Notes under the pieces: generated by a model
Seen by the model: the letters and a program-made list of their open reading frames with translations, nothing else
What the model was told of the DNA's origin: nothing
The model's database searches: none
Assembly: GCF_042649685.1 (NCBI RefSeq)
Contig: NZ_JBHRZT010000020.1
Location: 310,001 to 374,000, forward strand
Direction of reading: 5' to 3'
Length of the DNA stretch: 64,000 bases
Origin: Bacillus_BA songklensis
GTDB taxonomy: Bacteria; Bacillota; Bacilli; Bacillales; Bacillaceae_H
Shown: positions 52,505 through 61,470 of the stretch, piece by piece
Numbering within the stretch: the stretch's first letter is position 1
Layout: each line of letters starts with the position of its first letter
Position numbers and translations under genes: made by a program

Positions 52505-53566
52505 TTATAAAATAATTAGTTCTTTTGTTGAGTAAGTTAACGATTCGTTACCTTCTGCCGTAACGATGGTATCATCTTCAATTCTGACACCGCCGACGTT
52601 TGCTATGTAGATTCCTGGTTCTACGGTTACGACCATACCAGGCTCTAAAACCGTATCAGACCTCATCGATAAAGCGGGACCTTCATGCACTTCCATACCT
52701 AGCCCATGCCCCGTAGAATGCCCAAAATACTCGCCATATCCTTTTTCGGTAATATAATCACGAGTAAGCGCATCCGCTTCTTTTCCTGTCATCCCTGCTT
52801 TAATTCCCTGCATGCCCCGGAGCTGAGCCTGCAGCACAACATCATAAATCGTTTTTAACTGATTGGTTACATCTCCAACTGCAACTGTTCGTGTAATATC
52901 CGAACAGTATCCTTTATAGTATGCTCCAAAATCGAGTGTAACAAATTCGCCTTTTTCAATTGCTTTGTTTGTTGCAACTCCATGCGGTAAAGCAGAGCGA
53001 TATCCCGAGGCTACAATGATGTCAAACGATGAAGACGCGGCCCCTTGCTTGCGCATAAAAAATTCAAGCTCGTTTGATACATCAAGCTCTGTCACACCCG
53101 GACGTATAAAGCCTAAAATATGTTCAAACGCTGCATCTGCAATTTTTGCCGCTTCCTTTAATATCTTAATCTCTGAATCATTCTTTATCAAGCGTAACTT
53201 TTCCATGATATCGGAAATAGGAACAAGTTGTGCCCGAATATTTGTTTTGTAGGAAGTGAATTCAGCGAATGTTACGTGCTGCTGCTCAAATCCGAGCTTG
53301 GTGATTCCTAGTCGTTCCACTTGCTTTGAAATTTCCTCTACGATTAAACCCTTATGCTGAACAATTTCAAATCCTTCTATTTGCTTGCCCGCTTGTTCCA
53401 CATAACGAAAATCCGTGATAAAAACCGCTTTATCTTCTGAAACTAAGCCAACTCCTGCAGTGCCTGTAAAGTTCGTCATGTAACGACGATTATAACCGCT
53501 CGTAATAAGCATTCCATCAATCCCTTGATGTTGGAACGCTTGACGCAGTTTCGTTAATTTTTCCAT
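52505..53566 (-). CDS. yqhT: Xaa-Pro aminopeptidase/dipeptidase YqhT (M24)
   Basis: Metallopeptidase cleaving X-Pro bonds. Creatinase-like N-domain and pita-bread C-domain with metal ligands in FVTLDFGAYYKGYCSDITRT (two Asp), GHSTGHGLGMEVHEGP (His), VVTVEPGIYI (Glu) and GGVRIEDDTIV (Glu). ATG 53566 (after AAGGAGAG) gives 353 residues, the B. subtilis length. Confidence 0.93.
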   Translation of the reverse strand: MEKLTKLRQAFQHQGIDGMLITSGYNRRYMTNFTGTAGVGLVSEDKAVFITDFRYVEQAGKQIEGFEIVQHKGLIVEEISKQVERLGITKLGFEQQHVTFAEFTSYKTNIRAQLVPISDIMEKLRLIKNDSEIKILKEAAKIADAAFEHILGFIRPGVTELDVSNELEFFMRKQGAASSSFDIIVASGYRSALPHGVATNKAIEKGEFVTLDFGAYYKGYCSDITRTVAVGDVTNQLKTIYDVVLQAQLRGMQGIKAGMTGKEADALTRDYITEKGYGEYFGHSTGHGLGMEVHEGPALSMRSDTVLEPGMVVTVEPGIYIANVGGVRIEDDTIVTAEGNESLTYSTKELIIL

Positions 53567-53567
53567 T

Positions 53568-54014
53568 TCACTTCTCTCCTTTTCCCTCATTTAACAAAGC
53601 AAGTAAGGCCATTTCATATCCATAGAGCCCCAATCCAACAATTTGGCCTTTCGTAACAGGAGCAGTGACCGATTGATGGCGAAACGCTTCTCTTGCATGA
53701 ACGTTTGAAATATGTACTTCGATAACCGGAACGGAAATGCTTGCGATGGCATCACGAATCGCATAACTATAATGAGTGAATGCGCCAGGATTTAGGATAA
53801 TCCCATCATATGAATTGTCTGCCTCATGAATTCGATCGATAATGGCTCCTTCATGATTGGATTGAAAGCAATTAATTGTTACACCCTGCTGTCCGCCAAT
53901 CTCTTGCAACCGATGTTCCAAATCAGCCAGCGTTTGCAAACCATACACACTCGGTTCGCGTGATCCTAAACGATTTAAATTAGGACCATTTATAACCAAT
54001 ATCTTTTTCATCAT
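53568..54014 (-). CDS. aroQ: type II 3-dehydroquinate dehydratase
   Basis: Third step of the shikimate pathway. Signature LVINGPNLNRLGSREPSVYG with the Arg of the flexible loop and Tyr, general-base His in GAFTHYSYAIRDAI, and the substrate loop VEVHISNVHAREAFRHQS. 148 residues from ATG 54014 after AAAGGGG. Its stop is 2 bp before the yqhT start. Confidence 0.95.
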   Translation of the reverse strand: MMKKILVINGPNLNRLGSREPSVYGLQTLADLEHRLQEIGGQQGVTINCFQSNHEGAIIDRIHEADNSYDGIILNPGAFTHYSYAIRDAIASISVPVIEVHISNVHAREAFRHQSVTAPVTKGQIVGLGLYGYEMALLALLNEGKGEK

Positions 54015-54093
54015 CGTTTTCCCCTTTGATAAAAGCATAGAAAAAAGAATGTTCATCTTTAGAACATTCTATCATAAAAGCGGACTATTCTCA

Positions 54094-54600
54094 CTACTCA
54101 ATCGCTCCCTCTGATTGTGTAGCAGCTTCTAGTTCAGCCGCTTCAAAAGAAATGGAATACCCAATAAAGACACCATACAAAATATAGAAGCATATTGTAG
54201 TAATAATCGTATTCAATTCCAACTCTCTCACCGTCTTTAGATTAGGGAAAAGTGGATTTAACACATAGAAAACAAGAGCCCAAAGAGCCACTCCATAAAT
54301 AATGCCTGCCAACATGCTTTTAAACCGTTTTAATGCAGCAAAATAAATAAGTGCAGCAATAATCGAGATAACCCCTATGAGCAGGATACTAATAACCATA
54401 CCAGGCCATTTGTCTTTCCATGCACCTAATGCCCACGGCTTTAAAATTAAATTTGGGCTAATTTCCGTTAAATTAATAATGTATGCCAAATGGCTAAGGA
54501 AGCTCCAAAATAGTCCACCAACAAAACCGATAACGACTACTTTTGTCAGAAATGACATAGACTGCCCTTTCTCTTGTCCGCTTTTCTTTGATTTTGCCAT
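54094..54600 (-). CDS. yqhR: conserved membrane protein YqhR
   Basis: 168 residues with four hydrophobic segments (VVVIGFVGGLFWSFLSHL; MVISILLIGVISIIAALIYF; AGIIYGVALWALVFYVL; TIITTICFYILYGVFIGYSI). Function unknown. ATG at 54600 follows AGAGGTGAG. Divergent from yqhQ. Confidence 0.88.
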   Translation of the reverse strand: MAKSKKSGQEKGQSMSFLTKVVVIGFVGGLFWSFLSHLAYIINLTEISPNLILKPWALGAWKDKWPGMVISILLIGVISIIAALIYFAALKRFKSMLAGIIYGVALWALVFYVLNPLFPNLKTVRELELNTIITTICFYILYGVFIGYSISFEAAELEAATQSEGAIE

Positions 54601-54817
54601 GACCACTCACCTCTAGCCATAGTATGAACCGTAACATCCATTTCTATTTGTTCTTTTCCTTTAGAGTAATTTTTTTATAGAGAGTGGATTTATATGGAAT
54701 TTTTTTGGTTACAATATATAACATACATCGAACATACATCGACCTAGAGGTTTATTTCGATTTGCTGTAGAATATAACAATAATAAGTTAATTTGTTTAG
54801 TTAGGTTGGTGTTACAC

Positions 54818-55762
54818 ATGTCTAAAATGCCAAAACCGATATACGGTGGTCAAGCTGTGATTGAAGGCGTGATGTTTGGGGGAAAACATACGTGCGTTAC
54901 AGCAGTTCGACGAAAAGATCAATCAATCGATTATTTTCATTCCCCGCGCAAATCCAATAAAGTGCTGACTGCTCTAAAAAAAATTCCCTTTTTGAGAGGA
55001 ATTGCGGCTATTATTGAGGCAAGCGCAAATGGATCGAGACATTTAAACTTTTCATCAGAAAGGTTTGATTTAGATCCAAATGAAGACTATCGTTTGAAGG
55101 AAAAGAAAGAATCAAAACTAACGTTAATTCTCGGAATTGCAACGATTGGAGTTATTTCCTTTTTGTTTGGTAAAGTGTTATTTACACTCCTCCCCGTTTT
55201 TTTAGCCGAGTTAACAAGACCGGTCTTTTCCTCCGACTTATCCCAAATTTTAATAGAAGGTTTATTCAAACTGCTATTATTGGTTGGATATATTTATGCC
55301 ATTTCCCACACCCCTTTAATTAAACGGGTGTTTCAATATCACGGTGCGGAACATAAAGTCATTAATGCTTACGAAAACAACCAGGAGTTAACCATAAAAG
55401 CCGTTCAAGCACAGTCCAGACTTCATTATCGATGTGGCAGCAGCTTCATTTTATTTACAGTGGTCATTGGAATGTTTGTCTATTTGCTTGTTCCCACAGA
55501 TCCTTTATGGGTTCGTATTATCAATCGACTTGCTTTAATCCCTGTTGTACTCGGCATTTCATTTGAGGTACTCCAGTTTACAAACAAATTGTGCGATGTA
55601 CCCGTACTACGTTTTTTAGGTTATCCCGGCCTTTGGCTTCAGCTCCTTACAACAAAAGAACCAGCAGACGATCAGGTAGAAGTAGCTATTGCCTCATTTA
55701 AGGAACTGTTAAGAGCAGAAAGCGAGCACAATGCTTCTGCTAATGAAAATAAAGTTGTTTAA
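54818..55762 (+). CDS. yqhQ: membrane protein YqhQ (DUF1385)
   Basis: 314 residues. Conserved N-terminus IYGGQAVIEGVMFGGKH, two to four membrane helices (LILGIATIGVISFLFGKVLF; LFKLLLLVGYIYAISHTP; LFTVVIGMFVYLLVP), and the diagnostic YHGAEHKVINAYE motif near 195. Function unknown; a metal-dependent role is possible given conserved His/Cys residues (HYRCG, KLCDVP). ATG 54818 chosen over an in-frame TTG at 54806. Confidence 0.9.
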   Translation: MSKMPKPIYGGQAVIEGVMFGGKHTCVTAVRRKDQSIDYFHSPRKSNKVLTALKKIPFLRGIAAIIEASANGSRHLNFSSERFDLDPNEDYRLKEKKESKLTLILGIATIGVISFLFGKVLFTLLPVFLAELTRPVFSSDLSQILIEGLFKLLLLVGYIYAISHTPLIKRVFQYHGAEHKVINAYENNQELTIKAVQAQSRLHYRCGSSFILFTVVIGMFVYLLVPTDPLWVRIINRLALIPVVLGISFEVLQFTNKLCDVPVLRFLGYPGLWLQLLTTKEPADDQVEVAIASFKELLRAESEHNASANENKVV

Positions 55763-55860
55763 TGCAAAAGGTCTGTTACGCCTTTTCTCTTCAGTGTAAG
55801 GCAAGCACACGACCGAACGATGTGATGCTGTTTCTTTTAACATATCAGGAGGTGAACATG

Positions 55861-56241
55861 ATGAGACGTCCCTTAATCAAATCTTTATTATATGGTGTTA
55901 TCGTATTAGGAGTAGTGGGCTTTCTCTATAAACTCATCAATGAACCAACAAGCATGCTGCGTACCATTGGTTTTACACTGATGTTCCTTCTCATCATTTA
56001 TGTCTTTTTCACTTATATTCTTCGGGCGGGACAGCAAGGATCGCAAAACAAAGATTATATCCGTGCGGTCAAACAGTCCAAATCAAGGTTAAGGGAACGA
56101 ACACAAAAACAAGCCGATGTTCGCAGTTTAAAAAAGAGTAAGCGCCCCAATAAACTTCACACTATTAAAAAGAGAAAAGAAACTCATTTAACCGTAATTG
56201 AAGGAAAAAAAGGCAAGAAGAAAAACCGTGCTTTCTTTTAG
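55861..56241 (+). CDS. yqhP: SA1362-family membrane protein YqhP
   Basis: 126 residues: two membrane helices (SLLYGVIVLGVVGFLYKLI; FTLMFLLIIYVFFTYIL) and a very basic C-terminal half rich in Lys/Arg. ATG at 55861 lies eight bases after AGGAGG. Function unknown. Transcribed with yqhQ. Confidence 0.85.
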   Translation: MRRPLIKSLLYGVIVLGVVGFLYKLINEPTSMLRTIGFTLMFLLIIYVFFTYILRAGQQGSQNKDYIRAVKQSKSRLRERTQKQADVRSLKKSKRPNKLHTIKKRKETHLTVIEGKKGKKKNRAFF

Positions 56242-56303
56242 CAAGAAAATCGAAGGCGACTGCCCATAAGTTTAATATAAACAGGCAAAAACGTTTTTAC
56301 TGA

Positions 56304-56362
56304 AAAGACCCGGCAGAAAAATCCTTCATGCTATAGGATTTCCGATGCCGGGTCTTTCTTTT
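56304..56362. terminator. bidirectional terminator between yqhP and yqhO
   Basis: AAAGACCCGGCA pairs with TGCCGGGTCTTT, with an inner AAATCC/GGATTT stem; T runs on both sides suit the convergent genes. Confidence 0.83.
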
Positions 56363-57250
56363 TTAACAGGACCATTGTTCCAAAAAACGGCAAGTTTGCT
56401 CCTTTCCCAATTCGATAAGTTCAAGCTTTTTTTCCTCTGAAAGCTGAAACTCTGTTAATAACACTTGATTAACCGGGAGGAAAATAATATTTTTTTCATG
56501 GCGTGTAGAAATATGCCTCGCATCATGTGCATCTTTCATCGTCTCGAATAAGGCACCAAATAGATCGATGGCATTTTTTATATGATTTTTTTCCCGCTCT
56601 TCTTCTTTTGGATTAAGTTTGATCCCTAACACCGGTCTTACCTTCGGCCTTGTGTCACTATCGAATAACCACATGGGAAAATTGCTCAGCACCCCTCCAT
56701 CCACCACAATACTCGCCCCTGCTTTCGGACTTTTCAACTTGACCGGCTCAAAGAAATACGGAAGGCTGCAGCTCATCCGAATCGCTTTGGCTACAGAAAA
56801 TGTATGAGGCGAGATACCGTATTGCGGCAAATCGTCGGGAAGGACCATAATTTTGCCGTTTGTTAAATCAGAGGCGATAATTCTTAAAGAATGATGGGGC
56901 AAATCAGCAAACGTATGGATTCCTCTTTCCTTTAGCTTACACTCCAGCCACTTTTCCAGCTTTTCTCCTTTATAAAGACCTAATCTCCAATATAAGCAAA
57001 ACCATTTCGTCAATCCCGAAGGAAGAAAGGTTCGTCTTTCATCCAGCAAGTCCTCCAGCTCTGTTTCATTCATTATGTTAAAAATTTCATGACTCGTATA
57101 ACCTGCCACAATAAAAGCCGCAATAACGGCGCCTGCACTCGTCCCGGCTAACTGCCGGAATAAAAGACCTCGTTCCTCAATTGCCTGCAATGCTCCGATG
57201 AGCGCAAATCCCTTAATCCCTCCCCCAGAAAACACACCGTCTATATACAC
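56363..57250 (-). CDS. yqhO: patatin-like phospholipase YqhO
   Basis: Predicted lipid acyl hydrolase, 295 residues. Oxyanion loop SGGGIKGFALIGAL at the N-terminus, nucleophile elbow GTSAGA near residue 38, and catalytic Asp in VDGGVLSN near 188. No signal peptide. GTG start after GAGGG. Substrate unknown. Confidence 0.9.
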   Translation of the reverse strand: MYIDGVFSGGGIKGFALIGALQAIEERGLLFRQLAGTSAGAVIAAFIVAGYTSHEIFNIMNETELEDLLDERRTFLPSGLTKWFCLYWRLGLYKGEKLEKWLECKLKERGIHTFADLPHHSLRIIASDLTNGKIMVLPDDLPQYGISPHTFSVAKAIRMSCSLPYFFEPVKLKSPKAGASIVVDGGVLSNFPMWLFDSDTRPKVRPVLGIKLNPKEEEREKNHIKNAIDLFGALFETMKDAHDARHISTRHEKNIIFLPVNQVLLTEFQLSEEKKLELIELGKEQTCRFLEQWSC

Positions 57251-57330
57251 ATGTGTTCCCTCCTCTGGTAACCGCCTTCCTTTACATTAGTAATCACATG
57301 GACTTTCGATTATGCAAAAATGCACATAAA

Positions 57331-57361
57331 AAAGAAGGGACTAGCGTGCTAATCCCTTCTC
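57331..57361 (-). terminator. terminator of mntR
   Basis: AGAAGGGACTA pairs with TAATCCCTTCT around a 6-base loop, 12 bp after the mntR stop. Confidence 0.65.
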
Positions 57362-57372
57362 TAACGGTGATG

Positions 57373-57810
57373 TTACGAGGAAGAAGTTTGTTCTTCTTCA
57401 TTTCGTTTTTGAACATTTCGAAGTTCTTCCAAGCTGTTTGGATTTTCTTCGAAATATTGGACCAAGTCCCCAATACGGTCAATAGAGTTCCAGCTTAAAT
57501 GATGCTCAATTCCCTCTACATCCCTGTAAATATTGCTCTCATCAACGCCAATGATACGTAAAAACTGTTCTAATAATTCATGACGATATACTAAACGCTT
57601 ACCAATTTTTTTACCTTTTGATGTTAACACCAGGCCGCGATATTTTTCATAAATCAAATATTCGTCTTTATCAAGCTTTTGCACCATTTTGGTCACTGAG
57701 GAGGGATGAACTGCCAATGCTTCTGCGATATCAGATACACGGGCGTATCCTTTATCTTCAATCAGCATATAAATTTGTTCAATGTAATCTTCCATACTTG
57801 GCGTAGGCAT
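57373..57810 (-). CDS. mntR: manganese transport regulator MntR
   Basis: DtxR-family manganese-responsive repressor of Mn uptake. N-terminal winged helix (YARVSDIAEALAVHPSSVTK) and metal-site residues Asp8, Glu11 (SMEDYIEQIY), His77 (RHELLEQF), Glu99, Glu102 and His103 (VEGIEHHLSW). 145 residues, lacking the third SH3-like domain, as is usual for MntR. Confidence 0.94.
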   Translation of the reverse strand: MPTPSMEDYIEQIYMLIEDKGYARVSDIAEALAVHPSSVTKMVQKLDKDEYLIYEKYRGLVLTSKGKKIGKRLVYRHELLEQFLRIIGVDESNIYRDVEGIEHHLSWNSIDRIGDLVQYFEENPNSLEELRNVQKRNEEEQTSSS

Positions 57811-57961
57811 GACATCTCCTCCAATATTACTCTTTATTTCTATGTCCCGACTTTTTTATCAGTCATTAAATAAATTTCCAATGTTTTGTATTTTTTTCAA
57901 AAGACAATCAATGAAATTTTACTATAGAACCATTGAAATGACAAGTTTAACGCTATTTTAT

Positions 57962-58987
57962 CTATGTGAAATACTGAATTTCCGCCTCAGGGAAAAATTG
58001 ATGTATATATTTCTTCATCGTTGTTTCCAAATCCTGTGCTTCTTCCGTTGGGTAAACGTATTTGCCGATACCGTAGCGTCCCCATTTATATTTGCGCTTT
58101 TCTTCATCCATTTCCAGTTTCGTTTTCGGATAATGCTTTTCGATTACCTTTTTTGCCGGTTTTGTAAAGCGATGCTGAATTAATTCAAATGTTAAATTTT
58201 GCAAATCAAGCCCCTGTAAGGAATTCGATAAACGCTCAAATAACTCGAAATAACCTTCCTGCCAGTCATCATGCATGTAAATCGGAGCCACGATGAAACC
58301 TAACGGATATCCGGCATTTGCAACTTTTCTTGCTGCTTCCAGCCGTTCATCAAATAAAGATGTCCCGGGCTCAAAGTTTTTAATAACATAACGGGAGTTA
58401 ACACTAAAACGAAAACGTGTTTTGCCATTATGGTTGGCATCAAGTAAATGATCGACAAAATGGTATTTGGTTACAAAGCGCAGGCGCCCATATTCGGTTT
58501 GGCCAATAAACTCGATCGCTTTCTTAAGGGAATGGGTTAAATGATCAAGTCCGACGATATCAGACGTACAGGCAGCTTCAAATCGAGTGATTTCGGGAGC
58601 GCGTTCATCCATGTATTTTTGCGCCTGCTCAAAAATTTCACCCAAGTTTACGTACGTACGAATATACGGCTTACTGCCGAGTGTTGTTTGCAAATAACAA
58701 TAATGACAGTGCCCCATGCATCCAGTCGCAAGCGGAATGGCATATTCAGCTGAAGGCTTGGATGTATCGAATTTCAATGTCTTTCTCACTCCCACCACCA
58801 GTGTTGATTTTGCTACTCGATACTGCTGAAGCTCCGTCTCTCCTGGAAGCCCCCTTACCTGGTTATGGGAAGTTGTTTCCCTTATCTCAATGTTCATCTT
58901 CTCAAATTTTTCTTTCAGTTCACGCCCCAAAGGGTATTCAAGCGCTCGCGGTTCTATATAAACAAGCTGTGGCACAAAAGGTTTCAT
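57962..58987 (-). CDS. splB: spore photoproduct lyase
   Basis: Radical SAM enzyme that reverses 5-thyminyl-5,6-dihydrothymine in germinating spores without light. The cluster motif CMGHCHYC (CxxxCxxC) is near residue 90 and the hydrogen-donor Cys in FEAACTSD is near 140. 341 residues, full length. ATG follows GGTGAGCGAAAGGG. Confidence 0.95.
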   Translation of the reverse strand: MKPFVPQLVYIEPRALEYPLGRELKEKFEKMNIEIRETTSHNQVRGLPGETELQQYRVAKSTLVVGVRKTLKFDTSKPSAEYAIPLATGCMGHCHYCYLQTTLGSKPYIRTYVNLGEIFEQAQKYMDERAPEITRFEAACTSDIVGLDHLTHSLKKAIEFIGQTEYGRLRFVTKYHFVDHLLDANHNGKTRFRFSVNSRYVIKNFEPGTSLFDERLEAARKVANAGYPLGFIVAPIYMHDDWQEGYFELFERLSNSLQGLDLQNLTFELIQHRFTKPAKKVIEKHYPKTKLEMDEEKRKYKWGRYGIGKYVYPTEEAQDLETTMKKYIHQFFPEAEIQYFT

Positions 58988-59090
58988 CCCTTTCGCTCAC
59001 CTCTCTTTTCAATCAAGATGCATGTTCTTGTTTAGTATGAACGAAAGATTGAATGGCACCTCCCTGCAAATTTTGTATATATCAATTCAC

Positions 59091-59137
59091 ATAAAGAATG
59101 GGATATGAGCAAAAAACGCCCATATCCCATTCTTTAT
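59091..59137. terminator. strong hairpin between nrdJ and splB
   Basis: ATAAAGAATGGGATATG pairs perfectly with its complement at 59121-59137 (17 bp). It is the outer of two hairpins downstream of nrdJ. Confidence 0.75.
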
Positions 59138-59139
59138 GC

Positions 59140-59185
59140 ATAAGCGGCTGCCAATCTCCCTTACGGGTTCTTGCCAGCCGCTTAT
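59140..59185. repeat. second hairpin between nrdJ and splB
   Basis: ATAAGCGGCTG pairs with CAGCCGCTTAT over a 24-base loop. No T run; the role is unclear. The remaining 100 bp to the nrdJ terminator hold nothing recognisable. Confidence 0.5.
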
Positions 59186-59283
59186 ATGAGAACCTTTATA
59201 AGTCCATTCAAGATGTAAGAGCAGAAAGGCCATGAACAGCCAAAAAAGTAAACATGAATGTTAAAAATTAATGCGGCTTTATT

Positions 59284-59314
59284 AAAAAGCCGCCGGCGAG
59301 TCCTCGCCAACAGC
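59284..59314 (-). terminator. terminator of nrdJ
   Basis: A 12-bp stem (GCTGTTGGCGAG with CTCGCCGGCGGC, allowing G-U pairs) with a 2-base gap, followed by five T residues, 15 bp after the nrdJ stop. Confidence 0.85.
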
Positions 59315-59328
59315 TTTTCTCGTTTTAA

Positions 59329-60453
59329 TTATAGACCGCATTTCAATTGTGCACCGCAGTTTGTGCATGTATTGCAGCCGCCGATTTCTTTTACTTTTCC
59401 TTTACGGCAAACCGGGCACGTATTGCCGACTTCAGAGCCGATCGTCACATCAGTGGAACGCAAATCACTGATTGTTTCCACTAATACAACATGCGGCTTT
59501 TCTTTTTTCGTTTCTTTTACTTCCACTTCATCATCAAATGAATTTTCTTCTGCTTTTAGCGTTAAGACCTGGGCGTCACGGCTTCCATCTACATAGACCG
59601 TACCGCCTTTTGCTCCGCCTTTGTAAAGACGCTCATACACTTTTTCCACTTGCTCTACCGTATATCCGCGAGGTGCGTTTACCGTTTTGCTGATCGAGCT
59701 GTCAATCCAGCGTTGAATCACGCATTGCACGTCCGCATGTGCTTCAGGCGCTAAATCCATCGCTGAAACAAACCAGTTCGGCAAGTTATTCGGATCCGCT
59801 TCCGGATGCTGATCCAAATACTCTTGAACGATATCCGCTTTCACTTCAATAAACTTGCCTAAACGTCCGCTTCGGAAATAAGAAAATGAGAAATAAGGCT
59901 CTAAACCTGTTGAAACACCGACCATTGTTCCTGTACTCCCCGTAGGAGCAACAGTCAGTAAATGCGAGTTGCGAATACCGTATTGTCTAATATCTTCACG
60001 GATATCTTCAGGCATCTTTTTCATGTAGCCAGTGTTCGTGAATGCTTCACGCAAACGAGCTGTTTCTTCTTCTGTCCCACCTGTTAAGAACGGGAAACTT
60101 CCTTTTTCTTTCGCAAGCTCAACAGAAGCTCGATAAGCCGTTGTTGCAATCGTTTCAAATACTTTATCGATCAGCTTGTTGCCTTCTTCTGAACCGTATT
60201 CTGTTTCACAATAGATAAGCAGGTCATGCAAGCCCATAACGCCAAGGCCGACACGACGCTCACCTAACGCTTGCTTTTTGTTTTCTTCCAGGAAGTAAGG
60301 AGTGGCATCGATGACATTGTCTTGCATGCGTACACCCACTTCTACCGTTTGTTTCAGCTTTTCAAAGTTAACCGTTTTGTTTTCCTTATCGGCCATTTCC
60401 GCCAAGTTCACCGCTGCAAGGTTACATACGGAAAATGGTGCGAGAGGTTGTTC
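59329..60453 (-). CDS. nrdJ: nrdJ exon 4: C-terminal 374 residues of B12-dependent ribonucleotide reductase
   Basis: Continues from exon 3 with GAA CAA CCT (EQPLAPFSVCNLAA). It contains the second half of the ten-stranded barrel, the substrate-phosphate motif VAPTGSTGTMVGVSTGLEP, and the C-terminal zinc/redox cysteines (CPVCRKGKV; CNTCTNCGAQLKCGL). An in-frame ATG three bases upstream lies in the intron; it is not taken as a start because the preceding exons join in frame. Confidence 0.92.
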   Translation of the reverse strand, partial: EQPLAPFSVCNLAAVNLAEMADKENKTVNFEKLKQTVEVGVRMQDNVIDATPYFLEENKKQALGERRVGLGVMGLHDLLIYCETEYGSEEGNKLIDKVFETIATTAYRASVELAKEKGSFPFLTGGTEEETARLREAFTNTGYMKKMPEDIREDIRQYGIRNSHLLTVAPTGSTGTMVGVSTGLEPYFSFSYFRSGRLGKFIEVKADIVQEYLDQHPEADPNNLPNWFVSAMDLAPEAHADVQCVIQRWIDSSISKTVNAPRGYTVEQVEKVYERLYKGGAKGGTVYVDGSRDAQVLTLKAEENSFDDEVEVKETKKEKPHVVLVETISDLRSTDVTIGSEVGNTCPVCRKGKVKEIGGCNTCTNCGAQLKCGL

Positions 60454-61470
60454 CAATTTTGTTATCGTACGGCTTTTTATCCGTACTTCTTACACTTCTT
60501 TATTCGTGTAAGTTCAGCATATCTTTTCATTACACTTTATTAGCAATATCTTTCATATATTGAAGAAGTTCTTTTCTTCCACGATCTTCGTTGAATATAG
60601 CAGTCGAGATTATTCTAAAATCTTTAATGCCATATTGGATTTGTATTTCTTCAAGCAAAGGAGCCAGATTTGTTTTTATTTTATTAAATGGAGTCTGGAT
60701 TATAATCTCTTTATTGTTGCATGTCCAATCAGTGATATGCTGTTTGATTAGCTCATATCGTTCTTCTCTATTCTGCATTTGCTTTAGCGTAGCTTTACGT
60801 ATATTAGCACGCCCCCCGCAGGACTGACAGCAGTATACTTGTTGCTTTGAGGTTATAAGGGCTTCAAACTCTTTTTTACATGTAAAGCATATTCTTATCT
60901 CTCTAGGTACTTTAATTTTACCTTTTTGAGATAATCCACTTTTTCTGAGCCCTTCAATCATACGTTGGTTTGCTATGCTATCGGAAGCCCATAATCTCTT
61001 AGTATGTTCTCCGATTTTCTTCTTAGCATTGGCTTGTGCTTTTTTATCTCTAGACTTTACTTCAACAATTTTCAAAAGATTATTACTTTTGTCATATAAG
61101 AAAAAATCCGGCTTATAAATTTTATATCCAAGATCGTAAGTTTGAACTTCATACTGCCATTTAATATTGAGAAAATCAAGGTACTTAACGTATGCATATT
61201 CATAAGAGCTTCTCAGATAAACTCCATTGTAAAACCCTGCATATCCTCTATTCACTTAGGGCACCTCGTTTTATCGTATTCAAACCTTGATATTGCTTAT
61301 TCATGTGTAATGTTGCGGCCTCGTGGGAGAATTATATTCTGCTAAGGCAGGTTCATCTCCTATGCGTTGCCCCTGGCTAAAGCTTTACCTTTAGCCTTCG
61401 GTTCGGATTCCCATCACAGGGTTCCCGCTTCATTCCGCAATTTTTAACGTGAGGCAAACTAAGCTACTCT
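60454..61470 (-). mobile_element. nrdJ intron 3: group I-type intron with endonuclease gene
   Basis: 1017 nt. The 5' exon ends in U (GGT) and the intron ends in G. P1 can form between exon CGUGUGGU and intron GCCUCACG (61448-61455) with one mismatch and the expected U-G at the splice site. A P7-like pair joins TTAGCA (61340-61345) with TGCTGA (60514-60519), flanking the endonuclease gene. The core motifs differ from those of introns 1 and 2, so the subclass is different. Exact splicing restores NPCG-EQPL. Confidence 0.7.
60530..61255 (-). CDS. PD-(D/E)XK-type homing endonuclease in nrdJ intron 3
   Basis: 241-residue product. Residues ~15-75 show a PD-(D/E)XK nuclease core: Glu in YLRSSYEYAYVKYLDFL, Asp in YKPDFFLYD, and EVKS in KIVEVKSRD. 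A middle part (RLWASDSIANQRMIEGLRKS) resembles DNA-contact motifs of phage HNH-type endonucleases. A CxxC...CxxC zinc ribbon (CFTCKKEF ... CCQSCGG) follows near 125-150. It appears full length and intact. It probably cuts intronless nrdJ alleles to spread the intron; specificity is inferred. Confidence 0.75.
   Translation of the reverse strand: MNRGYAGFYNGVYLRSSYEYAYVKYLDFLNIKWQYEVQTYDLGYKIYKPDFFLYDKSNNLLKIVEVKSRDKKAQANAKKKIGEHTKRLWASDSIANQRMIEGLRKSGLSQKGKIKVPREIRICFTCKKEFEALITSKQQVYCCQSCGGRANIRKATLKQMQNREERYELIKQHITDWTCNNKEIIIQTPFNKIKTNLAPLLEEIQIQYGIKDFRIISTAIFNEDRGRKELLQYMKDIANKV

Noticed and set aside
57809..58183. 124-codon plus-strand frame at the 3' end of splB
   Set aside because: Mostly antisense to conserved SplB codons; Phe/Leu/Cys-rich translation typical of a shadow frame.
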